This document shows positions 46,109-59,090 of a stretch of 64,000 nucleotides of DNA, one piece after another (positions within the stretch are counted from its first letter, which is position 1; each line of letters starts with the position of its first letter). A program made the translations under genes and the position numbers. The stretch lies in contig CM047426.1 in the NCBI GenBank assembly GCA_026168455.1, forward strand, positions 82,425,986-82,489,985, written 5' to 3'. This stretch comes from Theocolax elegans. Its lineage: Eukaryota; Arthropoda; Insecta; Hymenoptera; Cerocephalidae. The notes under the pieces are model-generated. The model was not told the origin of the DNA. It did no database searches and was given only the letters and a program-made list of their open reading frames with translations.

Positions 46109-49100
46109 GTGCGTGTTTTGACACTGGTTCCTCGTCGCTTTCCCATCTCTCCTTCTTTTATTCGTTACTTTTCAACCTATATACGCTCGAGTTTCGTTAA
46201 CTTGTACCGAGTGCTGCGAAATTTTAGTTTATATGTATATACAACTGAATGCTCATCTTTTTCTACCCGTTGTTTCATACATTTTATATATACCTATATT
46301 TGTTGATCTTGTATCGACAATTTAGCTTATACTTGCTTACTATATTTTAGATTGTTAAAATGTTTTTTTAACGAAATTATCCTTTTCCTTCATACTTCGT
46401 TATATTATCATTAAACTGTCTATCATTCACATTTTATAATCATATATACATTTCCTAGAGATTTTTCACGTTTAATCAAGTATATATTTATATGAAAATA
46501 TTGAACAGTAGAACGCAATTTCACAGAAGCAATAAAATTTTTGTAACTATAAATTAAGTCTAATAATTTGTTCAAATGAACAATATAAAACGTGACTGTT
46601 AATTAACAAAAGAATATCGATAATTTGAGTAATTATTCAAGCTTTCGAAGTATAGTTGGAAAAAAGATTCAGAGCAATTAACTTTAGTTGCCCAATTGTA
46701 ATCGATACAATATTTCTCATTCGCAAGTGAAGGGGTTAAGAGACCTCGGATGAACACGTACACATACATATACCCACACCCATAAACGCATGTGTGTGTG
46801 TATATATATATAATATCGGTAGGATGAAAAGTACGGTTACTTAATCTTCACGTCACTATAACACTCCCACATCGTCATTCAACCAAAAGAAACGCTCAAG
46901 TTAAATCGAGCATTATCCAGACCGCGGGCTCGCCACCGCTTTCTCTTGTTGATGATGTGCAGACGACTGTGTATTACATATAGCAGTTTCGTTTTTTTCA
47001 CACGTTATTTTATAATTTTTATTATTGCACTTAAAAATTTTGATGAAATTTCTGAAACTTACGTTAACGAATATAGTAACGCGCCATTTAAAAATTAGTC
47101 TTAATCCCTGTATGAGCATCTAATTATGTTTATAAAAATAAATTAAATGGTAAATTCGTATATAAACGGTATTATTCACATTATTTACAAACAGAAATCA
47201 TGCTCTAAATACATAATTGTGAACGTTGTTTTGATAACGGATAATTTCAGTCAAAACTAGTAAATCAATGCATTGCATATATAATACTAAACGGGTATGT
47301 GAAAATATAATTCTATCTTCGTGTACGGAACATCATTATTACGATTATTTGACATAATTATTATAATTTCGAATTGCGCATAGATCGGTGTTTAGCGTCC
47401 AGTACTGTTAAATCATCGGATTATTAAATAAAATAATTGTCATTTTAAAAAGATTTTTAGTAGATGTTAATCCTCGAAATTATGTATAGTTAAGATAGTT
47501 AAACCCACACAAGCTTCCGGCGTACAATGAGAATAAGAGAGATCGAATTAGAGCTCGATTCGTCAGTTGATCGAGCTTACGAAATACGACAAGCAAGTGA
47601 CAAGCCCTTATCGCGATAAATTAAGAACCGCAGCTAGCGCTCCTACAGCTTTATTCTGTCGGTAAAGAAAAAGACTTTTCCTTCGTTATACAGTCTCGAG
47701 AGGGCAACGCTTGGTCTCGTAATATCGCGTCAATCTTGATTAGCGCGTATTATACGCACGCTGGCAAGACATCGTTCTTATTTGTATAAGCGCCTTAACG
47801 CTACCGTTATACCTAGTATGCTATACACAGGAAATTGTTTGTTTATTTACAACTTAATTATTGATGCCGTTAAATCGTCATAGTGCTAGACGCGTCAAGT
47901 AGGGAAACCAGTTATATTCTTTTTTTTTACGCTACTTTAATTAGTTATTAATGTATTGTATTATTATGTACAATATTAATTAGAGTAGCCCGTTTATCGA
48001 TGAAAACGTAGACTACTTTTTGTAAAGTCTTATTATTTTTCATTAAAGTCAACACTAATTTTATTGTTAATACTTTAAAATTTACGGTATACTGTTATAT
48101 ACATTTGTGCTTTCTAACGTTTATCATAATATTCTTAGCAGCATAAATTAGTGTTTAGTGAAGTTTAATAAAAATTTATTACGTATTTTCTGAAATAATT
48201 ATGTTATACATACCTGACTTAAAGGTTGCAAAAATCCAACAACTAGAACGTGGTTATTGAAAATAAGTTATTCAAATTTTTCGAATGTACTTTAATTGTT
48301 CTCAAATTCTGTACATACTTATGAAAGAGTCTATCTCTTTTATCGAATTTAGCCTTTTTTGTATAGATTTTAAATTATTATACCTGAATTATAAATGAAT
48401 TTTCAAACTTTTTATCGAAATTAAGTAAGTCTGAGTAGTTGGCACAACACCATTAACTTTAAAATGCTTCGTATATTTTATACGTATTAAAGAAGCTCTA
48501 TTTTTTAATCGTTTGCCTTGAGTTTAATTATTTTTTTATAGTAGGTTTATAATTACTCTCTTTAACCGTTTATAGGGTATACCTTAATAAAGTTTCCGAT
48601 ATGACGGTATTGATTTTTACTATATTCTTTGATCGTATATAAACATTTTTTAACCTTAATTAATTTTCTATCAAGTAAATAGTTTGTTCGTACTAAATAT
48701 CACGTTTTAATTTATTTATACATCAGTGTACGCGATAACTCGTTTAAAGTGGAATGCCACTCTAAGAGTTCTAGATATTTTACATTTTATAATATATCAA
48801 TTATTTAAATCATGTTCGATCATTAATCATTACTTACAAAATCGACGATGAGACAGAAAAAAAAGACAGTTATATCACTGTATTTTATCAATAACAATTA
48901 CTTTTCCAATGTCGTTTTCGTTACAATAACATAAATACAATAACAATAGAGTAAATTAAAATTAATTGTCGTTATAAATTTCATGTATTGCACGAATATA
49001 ATAGTTTGTTTTAATAAAATTGTCAGCGTTTGGTTTCTTTATTGATATTCCGATAATCAAATCTAACTACTACAGCAAGCCGTATAACTTGAACTTTTTG

Positions 49101-49390
49101 AGATACGAACATTTTTTATATCGAAGATTCAAAGATATCACACTAAAATTGACTTGTTCAAACAAAGAGTAAAACTATAATTATTATACCTAATAATATA
49201 TGCACAAGAAAAAAGTAAAAAGATCGTTCCAATATCTGCGTATTATTAACCATTTATGGTTATCACGATTTAGTAGGATACCTAATCAAATATAAATTGT
49301 TCGATTACGAAATGTCTTGGATAAGCGCAAAAATGTTAATCGATCGAAATATCGATATCAAGAAGAGATTTATTGGGTAATTCGCGATAT
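45394..49390. other. Non-coding stretch with GC-rich patches at 45540-46250 and 47500-47820
   Basis: The first patch has a (CT)n tract (46075-46109) and a 180-codon - strand frame (45582-46124) that starts in the GA tract and shows no domain. The second patch is CpG-rich without repeats. A CA/TA alternating zone lies at about 46755-46812. 47820-49390 is AT-rich and featureless. Confidence 0.35.
46075..46109. repeat. (CT)n microsatellite
   Basis: A CT run with GT interruptions in a GC-rich patch. Confidence 0.8.
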
Positions 49391-52300
49391 TATTTATAAA
49401 ATATAGAGCCGTACAATGCACCCTCCAGAAGAGTAAGAGACGAGAGGTAGTGCAGAAGGAGGGTTAATATAAAGAGGATGGAGGTAGAGAAGGGGCTGCG
49501 GTAACCTCAGAACGTTATCCCGGGTACAATAGACGTCAATCCCGCAAACAGAGGATATTCCCAACGCTGCTGTACCTATATGTGTGTTTGTACCCTCTCG
49601 CACACGCATACACGCGTGCACGTACACGAATATATGTATATATATATTACATATATGTATATATTAATACGAGTATATATAGTAATGCAGACGTGCACCC
49701 GGGTATATGCATGAGCCGTGAACTCGATCGCACGCCTAATGAATGATAATGTTGCTCGTGCAATTAGATTATAGCACCGAGGAATACCGGAAGATACGGC
49801 GCTGATGCGTACCGATCTGTGGTCTTTATGCTTCATAAAGTACATGATGTTACCTCTCGAATTCTTAGATTGCTCGGTTGCTTTCCGTTTGACAATTTGT
49901 TCTTGTTGACGAGACAACGAGATTTTCATCTGTACTAACCCAATATCCGATTGATCCTTGACCGTATTCGTTTCGAAGATTACCAGATAACTTGGTGACG
50001 CAGTGCATATTTCGTTTAATAAGTGATATATGCAAAGAAAATGTTGATAGTAGTCAAGCTCACTGGGTACGAATGCTCGACGGGTCACGTATGGGGTTGG
50101 GATTGTTGCATTGTCGCATGGCCTGTTGCTCTCCGGCTCACCTGTCCTGTCTACTCGGGCGCGCAGGTGCATTGCGCGTTTCGTCTCTCGGATGTGTGTG
50201 CTTCTGATGCATCCGTCGCTTGCGTTTACTCGCCCGATTGCGCTATCTCGAGCTTGGCTGACTCGCCGCTCGATATACGCACTATCAGAATTGTCCTTTA
50301 GCTTTATGTAATTCCGAACATTTGATAACCTTACATTATATACTATATATAATATTATAGATTTCATTTCTTCGTACGAGCAACTTTTCTTTTACCTCTT
50401 ACTTTTCTTTGATTATCTTAGTTTTTATACGTTTTGATAACCGTACATTTGAAATAATCTCGAATTACGAACAATTAAAATTGTTAAATAACTTTAACGC
50501 AGTTAGTTTTCGTACGAACCGTTCCATGAGAAACTTTTTGACTATCAGATTAAAATTACTTAACAGTAAATTTTCTCTTTCTTGGGGATAGTAAAATAAA
50601 ATCAACGACTTGAAAATGTGAAATAGCCATCCGTGAGTGCGAAATGTTACTATCTGATTCAAAGTTGAATTTCCACTTTACCGAAAAGACACCTTGAAAA
50701 ATTGCATTCTATTTTATTTCAATAAATCGCTAATCAAACGTTCAGTAAATAGGTAACGTTATAATTTTCGTTCATCGAGTTATTTTAGTAACGTTTATTA
50801 TTTTCAATCAAGTTAATTTTTTTAATTTTCATATTTATCTTTATTTAAATTCTGAATACGGCATTATGTACCTTTATAGTTGTTGAAATGTTTAGATATC
50901 AAAGTCTGGTGTAAATTCGACATGTGAACACAAATATTTAATGATTTTAATTTAATAAAAATATTCAAATTCATTGATTTTCTTAAGAAACCTAAACGTA
51001 AACATAAACGTAACATAAAGATCTATCGTTAAATATTCAAATTTAATGATAAACGTTTAATAAAAAAAAAGGAATAGTTAAACAATTAATCAACTAACAA
51101 AATATTAGTCTATATGAACGGAGAAAACAAAGTAATTCGAAAGCGATATATCGTTGAAACAGAGCCGCACATGTACGTGTCTCATTGTATCTGCGTAAAT
51201 CGAATGGGAAAGGAGCTCGCACACGTAGCGACAGGTGAACGCACTTGTGTTGTCGTCGCTCGTCGAGCCCATAATACCGATGCGTGCCGCATCCACGCCA
51301 GTCTAAATGGATATCCGCTTTCCGACAATGGATGCTCGCGCGCTCCCTATTACTGGCGCCGCCGCCGCCGCCACCGCTCGTCCAAGACAATCATTCGATA
51401 TTCTCCCTCTCGCTCTCCCTCCCTTTGCCTCTCTGTGTTTTCTCTTTCCATACTGCTCTCCTTCACTCGCCGTCTCCTTATCTCATTCGTTTATATTGAA
51501 ATTATTAACTCTGAACTTTAAAATATAATAGATTTTTTTATTTGGATTATTTCTATATAGAATTATTATAGTTATTCACGTATTTTGTCTTTGCGACTGT
51601 TGAGTTATCAATTTTGGATATTAACAGTGAGATTAAGCGAATATTAATTTAATGTTTATTTTGGGAGTGTGCATTTAATGCGCGTGGTCAATGGCGTGAC
51701 AGTATCAATTTTCATATAACCACTCACAGTATAATACTTTTAAGATTTTAAGAATATACATATTATGACTATAATACGTCAAATTGCTACATCAATTAGA
51801 ATAAATTAAAGAGGGTTAAATAGTATATAGTATTGGCCGTTATTAAACATTTTGACAAATAATTATGAGCTAAATATAAGCTGAGTTACGACCGATTTTA
51901 ATAAGCTCTAAAATACAACTTGTTCAATGAGAATGCCTAAAAACTATACTTAAAATTGTATTCATTAATGGTAGACATACGTATTTCATGAGTTTTCGAT
52001 TAAGAAAAGAAAAACGAAACTATATGTTTTAAATTAACCCAGTTTTTAACTTGCATAATATAAAGTTAACTCTTCCATTCTGCTGTACAATCTTGCCTTT
52101 TGTTTTTTTTTCTTAAACGGAGATAATTTTTGTAATTACGGATAACTCTCTCCTTTTCGTTATCTATCTTTCCCTGGCACTCCCATTTTTGTCTGGTTAA
52201 CTTGTCAGTATCTCACTTTGTTCTTAACGACTGGCTTTACGAGTTACCTTTTTCGTCTTCGACTGTACATACACGCGCGTGCAATGTTTAATTATGCAAA

Positions 52301-52452
52301 TCGACCAGATGCGCAAATCGATTATAGCTTTCTTACCTTAACCCACACTTGCGTTTATTTCTACGAAACGATGACAATATCATTTTTATCGATGAGTAAA
52401 TGGGACTCATTTGAATTTTTAACCGATATTGTCAAGTAGTGTACGCGATTTG
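49391..52452. other. Non-coding stretch with GC-rich patches at 49391-50300 and 51120-51480
   Basis: The first patch includes a TATATGTATA zone near 49628-49682 and CpG-rich DNA. The second includes a GCC triplet cluster (about 51355-51376) and a CT-rich end. Apart from the doubtful frame at 49576-50367 no gene is seen. Confidence 0.35.
49576..50367 (-). CDS. Unrecognised 263-codon open frame (doubtful)
   Basis: The frame is open for 263 codons on the - strand across a GC-rich patch, long for this AT-rich window. It has no signal peptide, transmembrane segment or family motif that I recognise. Its last 40 or so residues come from a TATA/CACG simple repeat (IYIYVIYIYIYS and CTCTRVCVC), which argues against coding. 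Overlapping + strand frames of 66-92 codons are also open here, a sign that stop-poor composition explains it. I keep it only because of its length. Confidence 0.12.
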   Translation of the reverse strand: MKSIILYIVYNVRLSNVRNYIKLKDNSDSAYIERRVSQARDSAIGRVNASDGCIRSTHIRETKRAMHLRARVDRTGEPESNRPCDNATIPTPYVTRRAFVPSELDYYQHFLCIYHLLNEICTASPSYLVIFETNTVKDQSDIGLVQMKISLSRQQEQIVKRKATEQSKNSRGNIMYFMKHKDHRSVRISAVSSGIPRCYNLIARATLSFIRRAIEFTAHAYTRVHVCITIYTRINIYIYVIYIYIYSCTCTRVCVCERVQTHI

Positions 52453-52871
52453 TTTGCTAACAAGGGGGACCACTTGAAATTGGGGCAATGGACTAGTTTG
52501 CATCGAAATTTTTTTCTATGAGACTTAGGGACAAAGATATACAACTATTTGATAAATCAGAGAGAAAATGACACTTTACGCAAATTGAAATTACTCGGGT
52601 TTAAATTAACCTCTAATCACTGTTCAAACGTGCAAAGAAAGCTGAAATTAACAGCTTTAATTTTAACTTTGACTTATTTGAATATCTTGAATAGCTTATA
52701 AAAGTTGTGCGCGACTATAAATAGTTGTAAATTTTACAACTTACATTTCTATTGATTTTTTAACCTATTTTTCTAATACTTTTTAAATTAAACATGAAAT
52801 TTAAATTGTTCAAAATATTTAAATTATAGTATATTTCCTAAACATTGTGTACCCTCCTTGTAACAAGCAGG
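52453..52871. mobile_element. Element with imperfect terminal inverted repeats, about 420 bp
   Basis: TTTGCTAACAAGGGGGACCAC at the left end (cited from 52453) and, inverted, GCTTGTTACAAGGAGGGTAC at the right end (52851-52870) match at about three quarters of positions. The interior is AT-rich and non-coding. It looks like an old non-autonomous DNA transposon; more copies are needed to prove the ends. Confidence 0.4.
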
Positions 52872-53640
52872 TTATAAAAATTATATACCGCCTGGTTTTA
52901 CATCGCATTTTCATCTTTATTCATTTGATTATAGTCATTCTAAACAGCTTTCTAAACTAGAAAATTATCTTTTGCTTGGTATATTTTATATAATTTTCCT
53001 TACAATATATACTGGGTTAAACATTTACTTATAATGTAAAGCATTGCGTATTTTAACAAGGATCCAATTACCAATGCTGCACATTTTAAAGAAAAACTTT
53101 AGTAAATACTTATTATATCATTATATATATGTATACATATAATGAATATTATTATTATTATTAAATTAATTATTCATATCATATATGTTTAAAACAACGA
53201 TAAGCCCATTTTTCAGCGAAAATATATTTTCCAGTATTTTCAAATTTTAAATGTAAATATTTTCACTGTTGAATAATTTGAATTGCTGTGACATTTTATT
53301 TATTTTATCGATTATTTGCAATGTAAACATTTATCATTTATTCCTTTTACGTGTTTTTTTTACGTTTGCTAATTCATTAGAAATTGATAACAGTTTGATA
53401 TAACTGTAAAGTCTGCACAAAGAGTAAATCATTTTTATAAATAAATTACCGTTTGATGCTAAAGAATTTAGTTTCGATTTGTATTTGTTATTTCTAAGTT
53501 GGTAGTGACATTAGTTCGAGATATTTATGCATTTATTTGCAGAACCTTAGTATTTAGTTTCCTCAAAGAATATAGGTCAGGTGTACTTGTTCCACTAAGC
53601 TGACTGAAAATTTAACCTCCAGTTGAAAATTGCGAAAAAT

Positions 53641-53725
53641 ATCCGTGAGTAGGAGAATTGAACTTGTGACCTTCGAATCTCGAGAAAAATTAATCATTCG
53701 GTTACTTGAGCATTAAACTAAAGTA
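53641..53725 (-). mobile_element. tRNA-derived SINE relic (candidate)
   Basis: On the - strand GTAACCGAATGATTAA (complement of 53690-53705) resembles the A-box region of a tRNA-Ser-type sequence (GTGGCCGAGTGGTTAA). About 40 bp further on, GGTCACAAGTTCAATTC (complement of about 53655-53671) resembles a B box. No folded acceptor stem is evident, so this is more likely a SINE head or tRNA relic than a working tRNA. Confidence 0.4.
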
Positions 53726-56700
53726 CTTATGTTAACACAGCCACTTTACAAAGTATTTTGCGTGCTTTACTTAAGTTGACATACACGCGTATATATCTAT
53801 ATATGAGTTGAGCAAAATATTAAAGAGATATGGAGTAGTTTCTTTTTTACCAAATGATGGATTCTGTCTTTTGTGGTATTTATTTAATTATACGGTTTAA
53901 ATATTATATAATAATTTAATAATATAAAATTTGATAATTGGTCATAACTGCTTATAAAGATATATGTAGATTTAACATTATTCATTTCATATGACGAAAC
54001 ATTAAAATTATGCAGAATAACAAATCTACTTTTCTAAAATGTAGTTAATATATCAGTGAAAATACAGTACTCTTATTGATGTTAGATACGAATTGCAAAT
54101 TAAACATGGCACTCTGAATATATTTAATCGGGACGATAAGGAAACGATTAAAAAAAACGTGAACGAATGCAGGAGGATGAACTTAAATCGAGAAACTCAA
54201 AGCTTTGGATAACCAAACTCGAGATCAAACTATAACACTCAGCTGACCTACTAGAAATAGCTATTGACCTACTTACATAGAAAATATATCATTCTATCGA
54301 ATAGTCTCAAAAAAGATATATTTTTTTATTGTAAGAGCGAAATTCATGATTAATAGTTATCTGATAAATTAATTACCATATCAGTTTTAAAACGTCATTC
54401 GATTAAAAAGCACTTGTGTTAATCTCTAAATAATTGTTTCGATATTTGCTATATATAATGTGAGTGTAACAGAATGGTGTAGAGAAGAAAAAGTACTAAA
54501 AGGCGTGAAAAATAAGGGTCGATGAAACTCGTGAAAGCGAGGATCGTATATAAATGTATCAATCGATTGACTTATATCGTTGGATGATTCTCTTATTCTT
54601 AGGAGGACCGCTAACGGTAGCAAAATTCTTTAGGCTGCCTTCGTTGATAGGTCACGATTCAATTGACCAGATTAGAGACATACGCGAAATCAAGTCCCAG
54701 GGACGAGGCCGTTGGATGTCCTTGCTAAACTCACTTTAGTGAAATCAAGTTTGCTTCTCTAGTCTGTGTAGCAGGAGATCGAGTTTCTGAGAAAAGTGGT
54801 ACACAGCCGGCAATAGTCGGTGGGAAGATAAGTCGATCGATGGGAAGATAACTGGCGCAATTGCAGTCTTTCTCGAGATTTCCAAGCCTCGATGTGTATA
54901 CCCGCTTGTTTCTTCCTCTCTCTCTCTCTCTTTCCCTCGAGTTTCGCCTGACTGTGTTATACGCCATTTCGAGCTTCTGATTATTCGTTTTCCTGACCTT
55001 ATTTCGAAAAAACCACCATTATTTCTTATTTGTTGGTACTACAGACCGATAGTGCTAATTTTTTAATAATTATTATATACGAAAGAATGATACATTATTA
55101 TTGACCAAACGTGACTCGTATCCTCTGTTATATATATATAGTTTGATCTGGATGATTCGCTTTTCGGGAAATTTTTTCGTCATCATTCGTGACAATGTAA
55201 TTTATATACGTTTCTTACATACAATTAATTATTCCTTTTCATTTCTTAGGCAACACACCCAGCAGATGTTGGTCAACTCTTTCTCTCTTTGGCTGGTCGT
55301 CTGCGTATGCGTGTGTAATATGCACGGGCACACGAAAGCGCTTATCCACGAGTACTCCCGCACGGAAGCAGCTGTGTGTGTATAGCCACGGCAAATTAAT
55401 TTCTGGACGAACAATGAGAGAGGGAGAGAGAGAGAGGTAGAGAGAGAGAGAGGTAGAGAGAGAGGGAGAGAAGTGACGGGCCGCGAGGTTATTTGCCGTA
55501 TACTCGGCCAAGTCTATTATAAAACGGGGCACTCGCGGTATAATTAATAAAGCGGTTTGGTTCTCTCTCACTCTCCGACGCAGGTCTGGTGCATGGGTGT
55601 GTGTGTTTCCTTTTTTTATTGTTCCACGAGTTCGCAAATGTACCGCGAGCGTTCCAATTATTGATTGCTAAACGAGTGCAGCTGTGGGGGGATTAGTTGC
55701 CGTTGCCGAATGGACTATACTATCCTACACTATGCTATACTTGCAAATAAACGGAAATCGAATTTAACATTTTAGTCGACAGTCCGGGTTTGTTATATAC
55801 GATTTTCCTATTTTCGCATGTTTCCATCCTGTCTATATTTTCTATATATAGACACACCCGTTCGTTAAGTATACGAGCAATGGACCATGTAGGAAAGTGC
55901 TCAGTTTATTGTTTACGTATTGCCTGTAATTAAAGTTATGGGTAATGATTGTTTAACGGTCGAGTGCCGAATGAGTTGGTTATAATTGCTAAAGTGTTTT
56001 TCAATACTCTTTTTTATGGATCTATCAGGAGCACTTCAATATAGCGCTTTGATGTTCGAATAAAAAGCTTTTTTTCGTAAATAAGCGAAAAAGCGAATTA
56101 TACTTTTTAATCTGACTTGTAATTGTGCACGGAAAATTTTTTCCGGTTAAAATTACAGCTAAATTTATGATAAAAATTACCTTGTCGCATGGGAAACGTG
56201 GTACGCACCGCCCTCTTACTTCATTTTTATACGGGGACCAACAATTTTTACTGTACGTGCTATGTACCAATCAAAATTACTTTTCTAAAAACACACTGCA
56301 CGTACTTGGCCTACAAATTATATTCAAGCTTCAAGATAAATTGTAACTTTGCAATAAATACCATTGTTTAAAATATAATTAATTTAAAATTATAATAAAT
56401 AATATAACAAAGTCACATGGAATTTAATTAAAATTTAAAAATATTTACGAATAATAAGATGCTAATAATGACAACAAGGAAGCAAAATGAAACATTTATT
56501 CAAATAAATATGGAACCAAAATTTAAATACTAATACCAATTTATTATAATGCAATTAAAAAAGACTTTATTTATAGGTTCTTATTTTGCAAGTAGTATCA
56601 ATAAAATATAAAGAATCAAAGTATTTTTACTATCTTAATATTGCATAAAATTAGTAATAACGTAAAAAATCTAATAAATTATATAGTAACCTAATACTTA

Positions 56701-59090
56701 ATTAACATGTATTAATTTTTTTTTACTTAGAAACAATATTTTATTTACTTGCAAGTAGATCATTTAGCATAAGTACCTTATACTTTATCTTCGCTATTAC
56801 TTTTATTGCAGAGGTTTATACGTCGAATCAAATGATTTCCGATAAGAATCCATGATCATAGTAGAGGTCAGATGCATTTGGCTTCAGTCTTTCCAAGTCA
56901 AAAGTTATCTAACTATAAATATACAAATAATTTTTAATTGATGTATCTACTTAAAATTGGTATAATTATAAAAAGATTTCTTACCAAACTTGTAGCTTGA
57001 GTAGTGCTTAGACAACGAAGTTGAATATAATATTTGTGAACAATTAATTTAACTTGTTGTAAAAAGCTTGTCGTAACGTAATAAGTAGCTTCTCACTTCT
57101 CTTGAACTAGATCCATTGGAGCTATATACTTTTTGATAATCAAACAAGATCATCTCATTAGTTGCAAGTAATTACATATTTTTTAATTACTTGCTTTATT
57201 AATATATTATGTTATATATAACTCACTCGTGGGTTTTATGGTACGTTTACCTTTCATATATTCATAATGATCGTAAAATGAATTCGAACAATTTAATAGA
57301 TTAGAATATAATTTAATAGAAACAATTCAACAATATCTCTAGGTAACTCAAAAAATCTGTGTGTCGATATAATAAAACAAATAATTTACATGTTATCATG
57401 AGTACATAGTTAATATTATGATAAATAAATTTCAATTGTATACTGAAATGATTCAAGTTATGCAAGTTTTCCTCCAATGACCAAATTCTGCATCTTGCTG
57501 ATATTCTCTCGCTCAATAATTTCTCTAGTCAAGAAATTGCGAATGTTTTTCAGAAGTTTATGCTGGTAATAACTTGCCAGAGTTGATACAAAGACTGTCA
57601 ATTAAACAATAATTTTTTAAACATGCATGTAACTTTAATCATCTCACTAGAATTTCAAGGTTTCGGTATTCGTTAGGACACTTTTTGAATAAATTTGTAT
57701 GTTATTAATTAAAATTGCATGCAAATAAAATACTTTACATTAGGTGCAAAGAAAAATTGGTCTAAGCGTAACAGCGACAATGGAATAACAAATAACAGAT
57801 ATTTAAAGGAAAAGCTTTGTGGTTTTGATCATGATTCATTCGGACCGCTCATGTCATTCCTTTTCTACAAGAAAAAATATTAAAAATACGTTATTGTGCG
57901 CATTACTTTATAGGTTATGTTAGACACAAACGCTTCTAAGATATTAAAATAATCATGTAAGTAATATTTACGAATAGTTGCTATTATAAAGCAAGGTCTT
58001 TTATTTATTCTTACTCAAAATACATAATAAGTGAATAGCCATGAAGCACTAAGTTTACCCGGCATCCGGCTTCCGTACAGTAGTAAATGTTATAATCTGT
58101 TTTACCGACATTTCCGTCACTTGGACAAATTTACCATAAAATTTAATAAACAGCATAGTAAAATGTAGGTACTAGCGCTGTAAAAGTTAATGTATTTTAA
58201 ATAATTTTTATTAATTTTTGTATAATTTTTAATGAATTTCGAATAATTTTTACTGCAACAAATTATTACAGGGACGTACGGCAATTTTTCGTTTAATAAT
58301 AATATTTAATGAAAATCTGTGTAAAAATTCCTGGAAACAAAGAACGTCCTAGTATTATCATACTAGCTCGGTCACTTTTACTAAAAAATTATTTTCGTGT
58401 ATATGAAAAACACATACGTGTATGAAAAAAAATAATGAGTTTTTTGTTATTATGGATGCAATAAAAATAAAACTAAGAAATTTTAATAACAATATTGTTA
58501 AGTATATTAAATTACACATAATTATAAATTTTTATTATACGTATGTTTTGTCACGAACAAGACTATACATATACGTAGATTACATTTATTTTGTAAAATT
58601 TTATAATTATGAATGTCATGAATATTCTTTTTTCTTAATAAACGTTTTGTAAATTATTATTTCCATAAATTTACATTTATTGTATTCGATAAAAACAATT
58701 TTATAATTGTTGCATTTAAGTTGCATTGCAAGTTTAATTAACTTACAACTAGTGAATTATAAACTTGCAAATTTACACGAAGAGTATATAAAAAGTGTAA
58801 CAAAAAATATTTGGCTTTTTTTACATAGGATAGTAAATAAAAAATAATTCAATCAAAAAATTGCTTTTTGAAATGCCATATAAATATATTTAATTGGTGG
58901 CTAAACAATTTAATGATTCGTACGAACATTTACGTATTATGTTTATACTTATTTGTGTTATTTTTCTAAGTTAACCATAAAGTATCCATCAATAGTAAGC
59001 TAAAGAAAAAGATAATAGAAGAAAAAAAGAAATACCATCAATTACTTTTTTTCCAAATGAATATTTACACTCGCTTGACGTAAACAATAG
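53726..59090. other. Non-coding stretch with GC-rich patches at 54540-54980 and 55250-55760
   Basis: The first patch has a CT tract near 54917-54937. The second has a long GA tract (55412-55470) beside an alternating GT/CA stretch. Overlapping frames on both strands (up to 132 codons) show simple-sequence Arg/Glu or Ser/Leu runs and no domain. 55990-59090 is very AT-rich and I see nothing in it. Confidence 0.35.
55412..55470. repeat. (GA)n tract with GGTAGA interruptions
   Basis: About 60 bp of GA broken by two GGTAGAGAGA words, so part of it is a higher-order repeat of about 22 bp. Confidence 0.85.

Noticed and set aside
45582..46124. 180-codon - strand frame
   Set aside because: Begins inside a GA tract, has no recognisable domain, and lies in GC-rich DNA where stops are rare.
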